DNA of 64,000 bases from Sporomusaceae bacterium. GTDB lineage: Bacteria; Bacillota_C; Negativicutes; Sporomusales_B; UBA7701. How positions within the stretch are numbered: position 1 is the stretch's first letter; each line of letters opens with the position of its first letter. The notes beneath the pieces were generated by a model that searched no databases, was not told the DNA's origin, and worked only from the letters and a program-made list of their open reading frames with translations. Below are positions 8,132 through 16,425 of this stretch, piece after piece. The position numbers were made by a program, and so were the translations under genes. Where the stretch lies: the NCBI GenBank assembly GCA_022839045.1, contig JALHDI010000002.1, positions 12,042 through 76,041 on the forward strand. Reading direction: 5' to 3'.

Positions 8132-8956
8132 ATGAAAACCACGATCATTGTTTTCTCCAAGGTGCCGAAAGCGGGCGTGACCAAGACGCGGCTCACGACC
8201 GACAGGGGCGGGATCCTTACGCCCGAGGAAGCGAAGGATTTATACGAGGGTTGTGTGCTTGACGCGATCAACGCCTGTATTGCCGCCGACTGCGGCGATG
8301 TGCGGGTTTGCTACAACCAGGGCGGCGACCGGGAATATCTCGACGGCCTGTTGGCCCGCGTTGCCGATCGTGAACGCATCAAGGAAGTGTTCTGCGACAA
8401 AGGCGGCTCTTTCGACGAGTGCATGCAGTACGCCGCCGACCATGTTCTGAAGAACGGTAACGCGGAGCGGCTGGCCGACGGCCTGCTGATCATCGGCGGC
8501 GATCTGCCCAGCCTGCAGCCGGCGATCGTCCGCGACGCGGTGGCGAAGCTGGCGCGGCTGGCGCTGACCGATGCCGGGATGACGGCGGCCAGATTCAAGG
8601 GCGAGCCAGTGGGCGCAGCCCTTGTCGAGGGCGCCTGCCAGGAAGGCGGCTTTTCGATCATCGGCTATACCTACAATACACCGTTCGAGTTCGATAAGGT
8701 GTTTTACAACATGGACGGGATAACGGCGCTCGACGTGGCGCTCGGCAAGGCCCGCGAGCGGGGCATCCCGTTTGGGTACGTTGAGATGGTTCCCGACGTC
8801 GATATTCCTGTCGATCTGGCGGGGATGATCCCGGTGGTGCGGAGCATCCAGTTGGCGGCCAGCTACGACGACGCGGTCATGCTGCCGGTCAACACCATCA
8901 GGGTGCTGGAAGCGATCGGCCTGGAGGCCACCGCGCCGCCGTCGCCCCAGCGCTGA
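8132..8956 (+). CDS. DUF2064/TIGR04282-type glycosyltransferase-like protein
   Basis: A 274-residue protein starting TTIIVFSKVPKAGVTKTRL, the pattern of the DUF2064 family of nucleotide-sugar-transferase-fold proteins. GLLIIGGDLPSLQPAIVRDA holds the metal-binding Asp region of the GT-A fold, although the classical DxD is altered. Members are related in fold to MobA and CofC. Its place between mobA and an Fe-S gene hints at a nucleotide transfer step on a cofactor or small molecule, but no substrate can be named. Confidence 0.75.
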   Translation: MKTTIIVFSKVPKAGVTKTRLTTDRGGILTPEEAKDLYEGCVLDAINACIAADCGDVRVCYNQGGDREYLDGLLARVADRERIKEVFCDKGGSFDECMQYAADHVLKNGNAERLADGLLIIGGDLPSLQPAIVRDAVAKLARLALTDAGMTAARFKGEPVGAALVEGACQEGGFSIIGYTYNTPFEFDKVFYNMDGITALDVALGKARERGIPFGYVEMVPDVDIPVDLAGMIPVVRSIQLAASYDDAVMLPVNTIRVLEAIGLEATAPPSPQR

Positions 8957-8997
8957 CGAGGACGGGGCCGCGCGGCGGCCGGAAAGGCGCGGAAGAG

Positions 8998-10098
8998 ATG
9001 GAGAAGAAGATTAAAGAGCTGGCTGACAAGTGTAGCGAGTGCGGATTATGCGCCGGGAGTTGCCCGCTGCTGGCCGAGTTGGACGAGTCGCCCGGGAAGG
9101 CGGCGGCGCGGGGGGCGACGGCATGGGAGGCTTTCAGCTGCGCGCTTTGCGGCGGTTGCGAGGCCGCCTGTCCGGCGGGGCTGAGTCCCAAGGAACTGTT
9201 CGCGGCGGGACGACGCGCGGCCGTGGCGGCGGGCGAGTTCAAGCTAGATGACTACCGCTACCTTTTCCCCGACCGCGAGGACAATCTGATGAACGTTTAT
9301 CGCCGGTTCAGCGGCATCGATTACAGCGATATCGCCGTGAAGGGTGAGGCTGAGAGTTGTTTTTTCCCGGGATGTACGCTGATGACTTATGCGCCCGAAC
9401 TGACGAGAGCGGTGTACGCCCGCCTGCGGGACAACAGCGGCTGCGACGGATTGGTTGCCGAATGCTGCGGCAAACCGCTGACCCAACTGGGGCTGCCGCA
9501 AAGGGCGGACGAGGCGGCCGGCCGGCTGCTGACGAGCCTGAGGAAGCGTAAGGTCCGCGAATTGATTGTCGCCTGCCCGGGATGCTATTACGAGCTGCGG
9601 CCGCTTCTTTCGCCGGCTGGGATAACCCTGCGGACGGTGTACGAGGTATTCGAACCGCAGGCGGCCATAGCGGGAACGGGCAAACTGTGCACCGTGCACG
9701 ATTCGTGCCCTGACAGATTTGATGGCATTTTTGGCCGCCAGGTGCGGCAACTGCTGGCGAAAAGCGGCTTTTCGACGGTGGAGATGGCTCATGGCAAGGA
9801 AAACACCATCTGCTGCGGCAGCGGGGGAATGATCTCGAATTTCCGCCCGGACTTTACCGAAGAGCTTGTCGGGCGACGTCTGGCGGAGGCTTGTGGTACG
9901 GGAGCCGACCTTCTCGTGAGCTACTGCGCCAGTTGTACCGCCAAATTCGCCGCCGCTGCGGCCGGTATCCGCGCGGACCATGCCCTAAGCCTGCTGCTGG
10001 GGCGGCGCGACGATTTCACTGCCGCCAAGAAGGGGATGGCCGCGATGCTGGAGGGCCCGGGAGGAGCCGAGCTTTGGGCGAGAATGATGACGGATTGA
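8998..10098 (+). CDS. (Fe-S)-binding protein with two 4Fe-4S motifs and CCG domains
   Basis: A 366-residue protein of the GlpC/HdrD-like family. Two ferredoxin motifs lie in the first 65 residues (CSECGLCAGSCPL, CALCGGCEAACP). Two Cys-rich CCG domains follow: CFFPGCT...CCGKP with CPGCYYE, then HDSCPD...ICCGSGG with SYCASCTAKF. In HdrB-like proteins such domains hold noncubane 4Fe-4S clusters. It may carry electrons in the cytoplasm to a redox step. No membrane segment is seen. The next gene also ends in a ferredoxin domain, so the two may work together. Confidence 0.85.
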   Translation: MEKKIKELADKCSECGLCAGSCPLLAELDESPGKAAARGATAWEAFSCALCGGCEAACPAGLSPKELFAAGRRAAVAAGEFKLDDYRYLFPDREDNLMNVYRRFSGIDYSDIAVKGEAESCFFPGCTLMTYAPELTRAVYARLRDNSGCDGLVAECCGKPLTQLGLPQRADEAAGRLLTSLRKRKVRELIVACPGCYYELRPLLSPAGITLRTVYEVFEPQAAIAGTGKLCTVHDSCPDRFDGIFGRQVRQLLAKSGFSTVEMAHGKENTICCGSGGMISNFRPDFTEELVGRRLAEACGTGADLLVSYCASCTAKFAAAAAGIRADHALSLLLGRRDDFTAAKKGMAAMLEGPGGAELWARMMTD

Positions 10099-10119
10099 CC
10101 AGGAGAGGAGTTTTAACCA

Positions 10120-11079
10120 GTGCAGAACAAGATGCTTGCCGAAGCTATGCGGAAGGCGCTTGCCCTTAGATGGTCCCCGGTGGCCGTGAGGCTGATGCGG
10201 TCCGGCGAGGAGGTCCCGGAGGGGGTCACCGAGCCGGCGGACCGGATCAGGCACTGCCAGTCGATAACCGCCGCCCGGCGGGGGAATTGTCTCTACCTCC
10301 CGCCCCGCAAGCATGCCTGCCCCGACGGGGCCGGCATCATGGGGCTGATAACCATGTCGCCCAAGCTGCGGTCGGGCGACCTGTACCTGTTGTTCAAAAA
10401 GCTGCCGACAATCGAGTGCGCCCGCAAGATGATCGCCTCGCGGCCGGAGTTCGCGCCAGGCAGTTATGCGGCGACGCTGGTCGCGCCCCTGGAGAAGGCG
10501 ATGTTCGAGCCTGATGTGGTGATCCTGACTTTATGGCCGGAACAGGCGATGTGGCTGTGCTGCTCGTCCACCTACGGCAGCGGCGAGCGGCAGGTGTTCC
10601 ATACGTCCGGCTACAACTCGACGTGCGCCGATCTGACCGTTCAGGTGATGAAAAGCCAGCGCATGAATATTTCGTTCGGCTGTTACGGGGCAAGGGCTTC
10701 TTCCGATGTCGAGGATTTTGAGGTTTATGTTTCGATCCCCTACGGGCAGCTGGCCGCAATCGTCGCTTCGCTGGAGAAGCTGGCGGCCAAGAGCATCCCG
10801 GAAGCGCGGCGGCGGCTGTATATGCCGCCGGTGATCGACAGCGCGGCCCATAAAGGACAGGCGGACGCGCAGCGGGTCGAGGTGGTCGTCGACGCGGACC
10901 GTTGCAACGGCTGCGGGATATGCGAGGCTTTCTGCCCGGAGTACGTGCTCAAGCTTGCGGAGACCGGTCGCGGCGAAAAGGCCCGGGTGGTCGCGGGCGA
11001 AAAGTGCTGTGCCTGCTATACCTGCGTCGGGCAGTGCCCGCAGCAGGCCATCCAGCTGAGGCCTGCCGGGAGAAGCTGA
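10120..11079 (+). CDS. DUF169 protein with C-terminal 2[4Fe-4S] ferredoxin domain
   Basis: A 319-residue protein. Residues 1-240 match the DUF169 pattern, with CQSITAARRGNCLYLPPRKHACPDGA near the start and FGCYGARASSDVEDFEVYVSIPYGQL in the middle. Residues 255-315 form a ferredoxin domain with CNGCGICEAFCP and CCACYTCVGQCP. The fusion indicates that the DUF169 part handles a redox-active ligand or cluster. The start codon is GTG 10120 behind AGGAGAGGAG. It lies 21 bases after the Fe-S gene. Function unknown. Confidence 0.8.
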   Translation: MQNKMLAEAMRKALALRWSPVAVRLMRSGEEVPEGVTEPADRIRHCQSITAARRGNCLYLPPRKHACPDGAGIMGLITMSPKLRSGDLYLLFKKLPTIECARKMIASRPEFAPGSYAATLVAPLEKAMFEPDVVILTLWPEQAMWLCCSSTYGSGERQVFHTSGYNSTCADLTVQVMKSQRMNISFGCYGARASSDVEDFEVYVSIPYGQLAAIVASLEKLAAKSIPEARRRLYMPPVIDSAAHKGQADAQRVEVVVDADRCNGCGICEAFCPEYVLKLAETGRGEKARVVAGEKCCACYTCVGQCPQQAIQLRPAGRS

Positions 11080-11110
11080 CGGGCGGAAGATGCCCGCGAG
11101 GGGGATGCTG

Positions 11111-11596
11111 ATGCTGGACAGAACGATTTCCTTCGCCGGACCGACCGATGAGGAGGTACTGCGCGGCATGCTGACCGACGCCGGCATGGATCTCGCCGGC
11201 GAGATCGAAGAGCACGTGGTACTCAGGGAAGGCGCCGCGATTTTGGCGGGTGGCCGGCTATACCAAGCGGATGCGGATTTGTTCCATCTGATGGTATTCG
11301 CGGTGGCCCGGCGGGAACGCGGTCGGGGGACGGGTCGCCGGCTGCTGCGGGAACTGTGCGCCCGGCCGTGGGAGTATTGCCGCGATGCGGCGGAGCCCCC
11401 GGGCGGGTCGTACCGGGTCACAACCGTGGCAAAAGGGGAGGCCGCAGCCTTTTATAAGCGGTGCGATTACCGGATGTGCGAAGCTTCGCTGCTGCCGCCT
11501 CCTTTCGACAGGCAGTGCGAGGATTGTCCCGACCGCGAGCCTTGCGGGCCGGTGGCGATGGTTTTTACGCGTACATACCGTAAACGCCGCAAGTGA
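11111..11596 (+). CDS. GNAT-family N-acetyltransferase
   Basis: A protein of about 161 residues with the acetyl-CoA signature ARRERGRGTGRRLL. Its C-terminus carries CEDCPDREPCGP, a small cysteine cluster that is unusual for the family. I choose ATG 11111, seven bases after GAGGGGG, over ATG 11090 and 11105, which are too close to or ahead of that SD. It lies within the molybdenum cofactor operon between a ferredoxin-fusion gene and a metallo-hydrolase. The substrate is unknown. Confidence 0.72.
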   Translation: MLDRTISFAGPTDEEVLRGMLTDAGMDLAGEIEEHVVLREGAAILAGGRLYQADADLFHLMVFAVARRERGRGTGRRLLRELCARPWEYCRDAAEPPGGSYRVTTVAKGEAAAFYKRCDYRMCEASLLPPPFDRQCEDCPDREPCGPVAMVFTRTYRKRRK

Positions 11597-11609
11597 GGAG
11601 GAAGGACAG

Positions 11610-12398
11610 ATGCCGTCATCTTTCAAGATACTGGGGAGTGGGGCTGGACCGGGGGCACCGTCGTTTTTCTGCGATTGTCCGGGATGCCGGGAGGCGAGGG
11701 CCAACCCGGTATTGTCGAGAACGCGTAGCGGGGCGCTCATCACCACGGAGCGGGGCAATATGCTCGTCGACGCTCCTCCCGACCTAAGGTTGCAGCTTGT
11801 CAGGGAGGGGGTAACCCGTATCGATAACGTACTGTTGACCCACTGGCATTACGATCACTTCGGCGGCCTGGGCGAGCTTGAATATTACGTGAAGCTGGAG
11901 CGCAAGGAACCGATACCGCTTTTTCTGCCGCCCAGCGCCAGGGAGCAGTTCATCGCCGCTTTCCCGAATCTGCAGGAGATTTTCCGCGTTGTCCCCTGGG
12001 CTTTCATGATGGAGTACCGTTTCAGCGAGTTGGCCGTGACGCCGCTGCCCGCAGCCCACGGGGTCGAGACGGCCGGTTTTCTCGTGCAGTCGCCCGCCGT
12101 TCGGCTGGCTTATTTCCCGGATACGGCCGGCCTGCCGAAGGCGACGGCCCGGCTGACGGAGGGGGTGGATTGGCTGATCTGCGACGCTACCTTCTACGAC
12201 GAGAACTGGTATCCGAACACCCACATGTCGGTGGAGCAGGCGATCGAGCTCGGCCGGGAGGTGAAAGCCCGGCATACTGTGCTCACCCATTTGTCCGTCC
12301 ATTACAGCCGGCCTGTCACCAGCAAGGAGCTGGAGGCAGCCACGGCTCCGCACCCGAATGTGTCGGTGGCTTACGACGGCATGGTGTTCGAGCTTTAG
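11610..12398 (+). CDS. PhnP-like MBL-fold metallo-hydrolase
   Basis: A 262-residue beta-lactamase-fold hydrolase. The metal site is visible as THWHYDHFGG, AAHGVETAGF, YFPDTAG and LTHLSVH. The N-terminal CDCPGCREAR is the structural zinc motif typical of PhnP phosphodiesterases. PhnP cleaves cyclic ribose phosphates; the equivalent here could be a cyclic phosphate connected with molybdopterin precursor chemistry, which is inference from position before moaA. The SD GAGGAGGAAG supports ATG 11610 rather than the longer upstream reading. Confidence 0.85.
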   Translation: MPSSFKILGSGAGPGAPSFFCDCPGCREARANPVLSRTRSGALITTERGNMLVDAPPDLRLQLVREGVTRIDNVLLTHWHYDHFGGLGELEYYVKLERKEPIPLFLPPSAREQFIAAFPNLQEIFRVVPWAFMMEYRFSELAVTPLPAAHGVETAGFLVQSPAVRLAYFPDTAGLPKATARLTEGVDWLICDATFYDENWYPNTHMSVEQAIELGREVKARHTVLTHLSVHYSRPVTSKELEAATAPHPNVSVAYDGMVFEL

Positions 12399-12456
12399 CC
12401 AGATTACCGATCGCGGGAATTATGGTCCGGGGAAACCGGGTTGGGGGGGCGTTGAC

Positions 12457-13437
12457 ATGCTGGACGGTTATGCGCGCAACATCAATTATCTGCGGATCTC
12501 GGTGACAGACCGCTGCAATTTCCGCTGTGTCTACTGTATGCCGCCCCAGGGGAAGAAGTGGCTGAACCATGCAGATATCCTCACCTACGAGGAACTACTC
12601 AGACTGATTACGGTATTTAACCGGGAGGGCGTGACAAAAATCCGCCTGACCGGCGGAGAGCCTCTGGTGAGAAAGGGAATCGTGGAGTTCGTCGCGGCGA
12701 TCACGGCCCTGGGACGGATCAAGGATATTTCGCTGACGACCAACGGCAGCCTGTTGCCGCCGCTGGCCAAAGACCTGAAAGCCGCCGGCCTGAACAGGGT
12801 GAACATCAGCCTTGATACCATAAATCCGGCCAACTTCGCGCGGCTGACTACCTGCGGGCGGCTGGAAGATACCATGAAGGGGATCGAGAGCGCGATGGCG
12901 GCCGGTCTGTCGCCGGTCAAGCTCAACGTGGTTTTGACAGAGGCTTTAAACGAGAAGGATCTGACCTATTTCGTCGCGCTTGTGTACAACCATCCGATCG
13001 CGGTCCGGTTTATCGAGTATATGCCTATCGGCGGCCGGGGTTTCAGCGAGGGACTGGATATCGCCACGGTGAAAAAGCTGCTTAGCGAGGCCGGCCGGGC
13101 GCGGCTGAAGCCGACGGGCACCGTCCGGGGCAACGGGCCGGCGAAGTATTATCAGTTTCCCAAAGCGCAGGGGGTATTCGGGTTTATCACCCCGATATCG
13201 GATCATTTCTGCAGCGCCTGCAATCGCCTGCGATTGACCGCCGACGGCAAACTGCGGCCGTGCCTGCTATCGAACGACGAGATCGATATAAAGACCCCGC
13301 TCAGAAACGGGGCTGGCGACCGCGAACTGGCGGAGCTGTTCCACGCCGCCGTGGCGGCAAAACCGCAGGGACATTCGCTCTGCCGGTCCAGCGGTTTTCC
13401 GGATTTCAAGCGGACGATGTCGCAGATCGGTGGCTGA
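12457..13437 (+). CDS. moaA: GTP 3',8-cyclase MoaA
   Basis: A 326-residue radical SAM enzyme for the first step of molybdopterin synthesis, GTP to 3',8-cyclo-GTP. The SAM cluster motif is CNFRCVYC near residue 25. The C-terminal GTP-binding cluster motif is present as CSACNRLRLTADGKLRPCL, and the protein ends in the conserved Gly-Gly. The start is ATG 12457; the longer frame from 12358 overlaps the previous gene. moaC follows after 30 bases. Confidence 0.96.
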   Translation: MLDGYARNINYLRISVTDRCNFRCVYCMPPQGKKWLNHADILTYEELLRLITVFNREGVTKIRLTGGEPLVRKGIVEFVAAITALGRIKDISLTTNGSLLPPLAKDLKAAGLNRVNISLDTINPANFARLTTCGRLEDTMKGIESAMAAGLSPVKLNVVLTEALNEKDLTYFVALVYNHPIAVRFIEYMPIGGRGFSEGLDIATVKKLLSEAGRARLKPTGTVRGNGPAKYYQFPKAQGVFGFITPISDHFCSACNRLRLTADGKLRPCLLSNDEIDIKTPLRNGAGDRELAELFHAAVAAKPQGHSLCRSSGFPDFKRTMSQIGG

Positions 13438-13467
13438 GTTTTTCGGTGAAGAATCTGGAGCGCGAAG

Positions 13468-13956
13468 GTGGGCGTTATCGTGGAACTCACTCATTTCAAC
13501 GACGCGGGCCGGGCCTGGATGGTCGACGTTTCGGGCAAGGGCGACAGCGCGCGCGAGGCGGTCGCCGAGGGACGGATAAGGATGCTACCCGCTACTTTGC
13601 AACTGGTAAAGCAGGGGCTGCTAAGCAAAGGGGATGTTCTGGGCGTCGCCCAGGTCGCGGGCGTCATGGGCGCCAAAGCGACTTGGCAGCTTATCCCGAT
13701 GTGCCATCCGCTGCTGCTGACCGGGATCAATATCGAGTTCAGCCTGGACGAGGCGGACAGTGCGATCGGGATCGCCGCCACCGTCAAGACCACCGGCAAG
13801 ACCGGCGTGGAGATGGAGGCGCTGACGGCGGTAAGCATTGCGGCGCTGACCGTTTACGACATGTGCAAGGCTGTGGATAAAGGGATGGTTATCGAGTATG
13901 TGCGGCTGATCGCCAAATCCGGCGGCAAGAGCGGCACTTATCGCCGGGAAGGCTGA
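13468..13956 (+). CDS. moaC: Cyclic pyranopterin monophosphate synthase MoaC
   Basis: A 162-residue MoaC, which converts MoaA's product to cyclic pyranopterin monophosphate. Family motifs are [18 protein letters not shown], the active-site [10 protein letters not shown] region, and [17 protein letters not shown] followed by [11 protein letters not shown]. The start is GTG 13468 preceded by CTGGAG. moaD, moaE and a MoeB-type gene are not in this window, so the pathway must be completed elsewhere. Confidence 0.95.
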   Translation: MGVIVELTHFNDAGRAWMVDVSGKGDSAREAVAEGRIRMLPATLQLVKQGLLSKGDVLGVAQVAGVMGAKATWQLIPMCHPLLLTGINIEFSLDEADSAIGIAATVKTTGKTGVEMEALTAVSIAALTVYDMCKAVDKGMVIEYVRLIAKSGGKSGTYRREG

Positions 13957-13985
13957 TAAATACCCGTAAAGGAGACGACCGAGAG

Positions 13986-14420
13986 ATGCAGGGGAAGATT
14001 ATCGCAGTATGCACCAGCGCCAACAAGGGGGAACGAAAGAAGAACATCGGCAGCGCCCGCCTGCTTGCCGGCCTGGGACTCGAAGGGGACGCCCACGCCG
14101 GCTTTGCCCATCGTCAGGTTAGCCTGCTGGCACTGGAAAGCATCGAAAAGATGCGGCAGGCGGGTCTGGATGTCAACCCGGGCGATTTCGCCGAGAATCT
14201 TACGACGACGGGCTTGCGGCTGCCGCAGCTGCCGGTGGGTACGCGTCTGAAGATCGGCGACGCCGTTCTGGAGGTTAGCCAGATCGGCAAGGAGTGTCAT
14301 CAGCGTTGCGCGATTTATTATCAGGCGGGCGACTGCGTGATGCCCAAGGAGGGTATCTTCGCGACCGTTGTCGCCGGCGACACGGTGAGCGTGGGCGACG
14401 TGATCGAGGTATTGAACTAG
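13986..14420 (+). CDS. MOSC domain protein
   Basis: A 144-residue single MOSC domain. It shows GLGLEGDAHAGFAHRQVSLL, NPGDFAENLTTTGL, and the conserved cysteine in GKECHQRCAIYYQAGDCVM. MOSC domains bind the molybdenum cofactor and can transfer sulfur to molybdenum. Stand-alone MOSC genes next to moaC are common in Firmicutes. A second, more distant copy is at 47189. Confidence 0.9.
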   Translation: MQGKIIAVCTSANKGERKKNIGSARLLAGLGLEGDAHAGFAHRQVSLLALESIEKMRQAGLDVNPGDFAENLTTTGLRLPQLPVGTRLKIGDAVLEVSQIGKECHQRCAIYYQAGDCVMPKEGIFATVVAGDTVSVGDVIEVLN

Positions 14421-14512
14421 GTCCGCGGGGATGCGGAAAACGACGGAAGCGGCTGGGAGCCTGAGATGGGAGGCGCTTCAAAAGGGCGTTACCGGCAATG
14501 GGAGGAGTAGCA

Positions 14513-15328
14513 ATGCTTATAAACTATCGGTACTACACGACAACGGCGATGGTAGATATGCTGACCAGCGAAAGTATCTATTACTCCCGCGGCAATTTTG
14601 TCGATCAGGGACGCTTGCACAGGCCTGATACCGTTTCGCTGCGCTTCGAGAGGGGCGGCGGCGACCCCGGCGGAACGATCGTCATCGACTGTGAAGTATA
14701 CAACCGGGTGGAAAGCATCGAGGATATCCTGAATAAAAAAGGCTTCGCAGTGGATGAGGCGGCGGCGAAACGATGGAAGCAATGGCGGTTTTCTTTCCCG
14801 CGCAAGCTGGATGCGGGCAAACTGGCCGGCATGGTTTTGGCGCAAATCAATGAGGCTGTGGAGGATATGCCGCTGTTGATGTACGCCTCGCCGGCGCACA
14901 GGGCGATCGCCGATTATCACGGGTTCATGACTTCCGACCGGTCTAAGATCAGCTATGGCGATATCATGCAGCATTTGGGGTACTGGGACGACGGCAGCGT
15001 TTACGAGCTGGACGCGTACGCCGACGACGCCGACCGGGAATTTTACGTTGCCAAGTACAAGCGAGGGCGCTGGACGGCCTGGACAAGCGGCGATCTCATT
15101 CTGCCGCTGTTCGCATCGGAGAGCGAGGCAAAGCAGTATCTCATGAACAGGATCAAGCGGGTCTGTCAGTTCGGCCCGACGATCAGGACGGTTTCGCCGG
15201 CTCCCAAAGGTTGTCTGCCAAGCGTGTACGCTTTGGTCGATCATACGAAGAACGTCAAGGAGAGAGTGGCGTGGCTGCGCTGCGAGCTCGACCGCCTCGA
15301 AGCGCAGAGCGAGGCGTACTGCTCCTAG
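14513..15328 (+). CDS. Hypothetical protein at end of molybdenum cofactor operon
   Basis: A 271-residue protein I do not recognise. It starts MLINYRYYTTTAMVDMLTSES, has no signal peptide or membrane helix, and is rich in Tyr, Trp and acidic residues. A pair of cysteines near residues 220 and 240, and one at the end, give no clear metal motif. ATG 14513 is chosen because GGAGGAG lies five bases upstream; the ATG at 14498 lies before that SD. It follows the MOSC gene by 92 bases and ends before a hairpin, so it may be co-transcribed. Confidence 0.65.
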   Translation: MLINYRYYTTTAMVDMLTSESIYYSRGNFVDQGRLHRPDTVSLRFERGGGDPGGTIVIDCEVYNRVESIEDILNKKGFAVDEAAAKRWKQWRFSFPRKLDAGKLAGMVLAQINEAVEDMPLLMYASPAHRAIADYHGFMTSDRSKISYGDIMQHLGYWDDGSVYELDAYADDADREFYVAKYKRGRWTAWTSGDLILPLFASESEAKQYLMNRIKRVCQFGPTIRTVSPAPKGCLPSVYALVDHTKNVKERVAWLRCELDRLEAQSEAYCS

Positions 15329-15345
15329 GAGGCGCAAGATATGCA

Positions 15346-15382
15346 AAAGGCCCGGATTCAGGGAGAGGGATTCGGGCCTTTC
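15346..15382. terminator. Hairpin terminator between convergent genes
   Basis: AAAGGCCCG pairs with CGGGCCTTT around a 15-base loop. It sits between the convergent ends of the gene at 15328 and the chemoreceptor at 15420 and probably works in both directions. The T tract is short. Confidence 0.6.
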
Positions 15383-15419
15383 GGGACGCCGGCGTGGCGG
15401 GCTGTCCGTGAATCAGGTC

Positions 15420-16235
15420 TTATATTGAGGCGGCGAAGCGTTCGACTTCGGAGGCTGTCGAGGCCAGCTGCTGCATGGTGGCGGAGATTTCTTCGGTGGC
15501 TGACGCCTGCCGTTCTCCGAGCTGGGCGGCGGCGGCAATATTACCCACGACTGTTTCGGTGTCGCGGTGGATGCTGTCGAGGATATCTTTGATATTCTTG
15601 ACCGATTCCGCGCTGTTGGTGGCCATTTTGCGTATTTCGTCGGCGACGACCGCGAAGCCCCGGCCGAGTTCGCCCGCGCGCGCCGCTTCGATGGCGGCGT
15701 TCAGCCCGAGAAGATTCGAGTTTTGGGCGACGTCGCTAACGAATTGCAGGATGCTGCCGGTCTTTTCGATTTCTCCCAGGACGGTTTCGCTGACGCTTCT
15801 TATCCCTACCAGGTTTTCCGCCAGTTGGGCAGCCGTGACCGCCAGTTCTTGGGAGGTTGCGGTCATTTCTTCGGCGATCGAGGCGATGTTTTGGGCTGCT
15901 TCGTGCAGAGTTGCCGCCGTCTGCATGTTGATGGCGTTGCCGATTACTCCGGAGAAGGTGCCGTCTTCTTCGAATACCGGCCGCATTATCGCCCTGAGTT
16001 TTACCCCGTAGGCTGATTCGGGAACGTCAACCCTGACAGGCTTGCCTGTTTCGATGACTTTCTTGGCTGCGCCGCCGGGGGCGGGCTGGCCGAGAGTGAC
16101 GTTTTCCTTGAAGGTTTGCGCCTGGACGTGGTGGAGGATGATCCCTTGGGCGTCGGTGACGATAGCGGAGCAATCGAAGGCGTTGAGGTCGCGGAACAGT
16201 TCCGCGGACTTGATGGCGGCTTCCAGTTTGGTCAT
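15420..16235 (-). CDS. Soluble methyl-accepting chemotaxis-type receptor
   Basis: A 271-residue cytoplasmic receptor without membrane helices. Residues 1-115 form a PAS/Cache-like sensor ([36 protein letters not shown]). The rest is a short MCP signalling domain with the hairpin-tip motif [32 protein letters not shown]. It probably talks to a CheA/CheW system and senses a soluble ligand. The start ATG 16235 follows AAGGAGG; an upstream in-frame ATG at 16280 has no SD. Confidence 0.85.
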   Translation of the reverse strand: MTKLEAAIKSAELFRDLNAFDCSAIVTDAQGIILHHVQAQTFKENVTLGQPAPGGAAKKVIETGKPVRVDVPESAYGVKLRAIMRPVFEEDGTFSGVIGNAINMQTAATLHEAAQNIASIAEEMTATSQELAVTAAQLAENLVGIRSVSETVLGEIEKTGSILQFVSDVAQNSNLLGLNAAIEAARAGELGRGFAVVADEIRKMATNSAESVKNIKDILDSIHRDTETVVGNIAAAAQLGERQASATEEISATMQQLASTASEVERFAASI

Positions 16236-16334
16236 TGTTAGGACCTCCTTAATCGAGCTCCAATATGAATTTATAACCAATCGGCAAAATTTCCTATATT
16301 AGGCATTTTTTGTCGAATTTTCTGAGCAAAGGTA

Positions 16335-16371
16335 CCGCCCTGCTGTTGATTCAACAGCAGGGCGGTTTTCT
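16335..16371. terminator. Strong hairpin between transporter and chemoreceptor genes
   Basis: CCGCCCTGCTGTTG and its complement are separated by four bases and followed by TTTTCT on the + strand. Both neighbouring genes run on the - strand, where the U tract would be weak (ACCTTTG). It probably stops transcripts leaving the transporter gene. Confidence 0.65.
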
Positions 16372-16425
16372 CTTGCGGTATCCACAGAGGCTTACGGGAC
16401 GGCCCTATGTGGGCTGATATACGGT

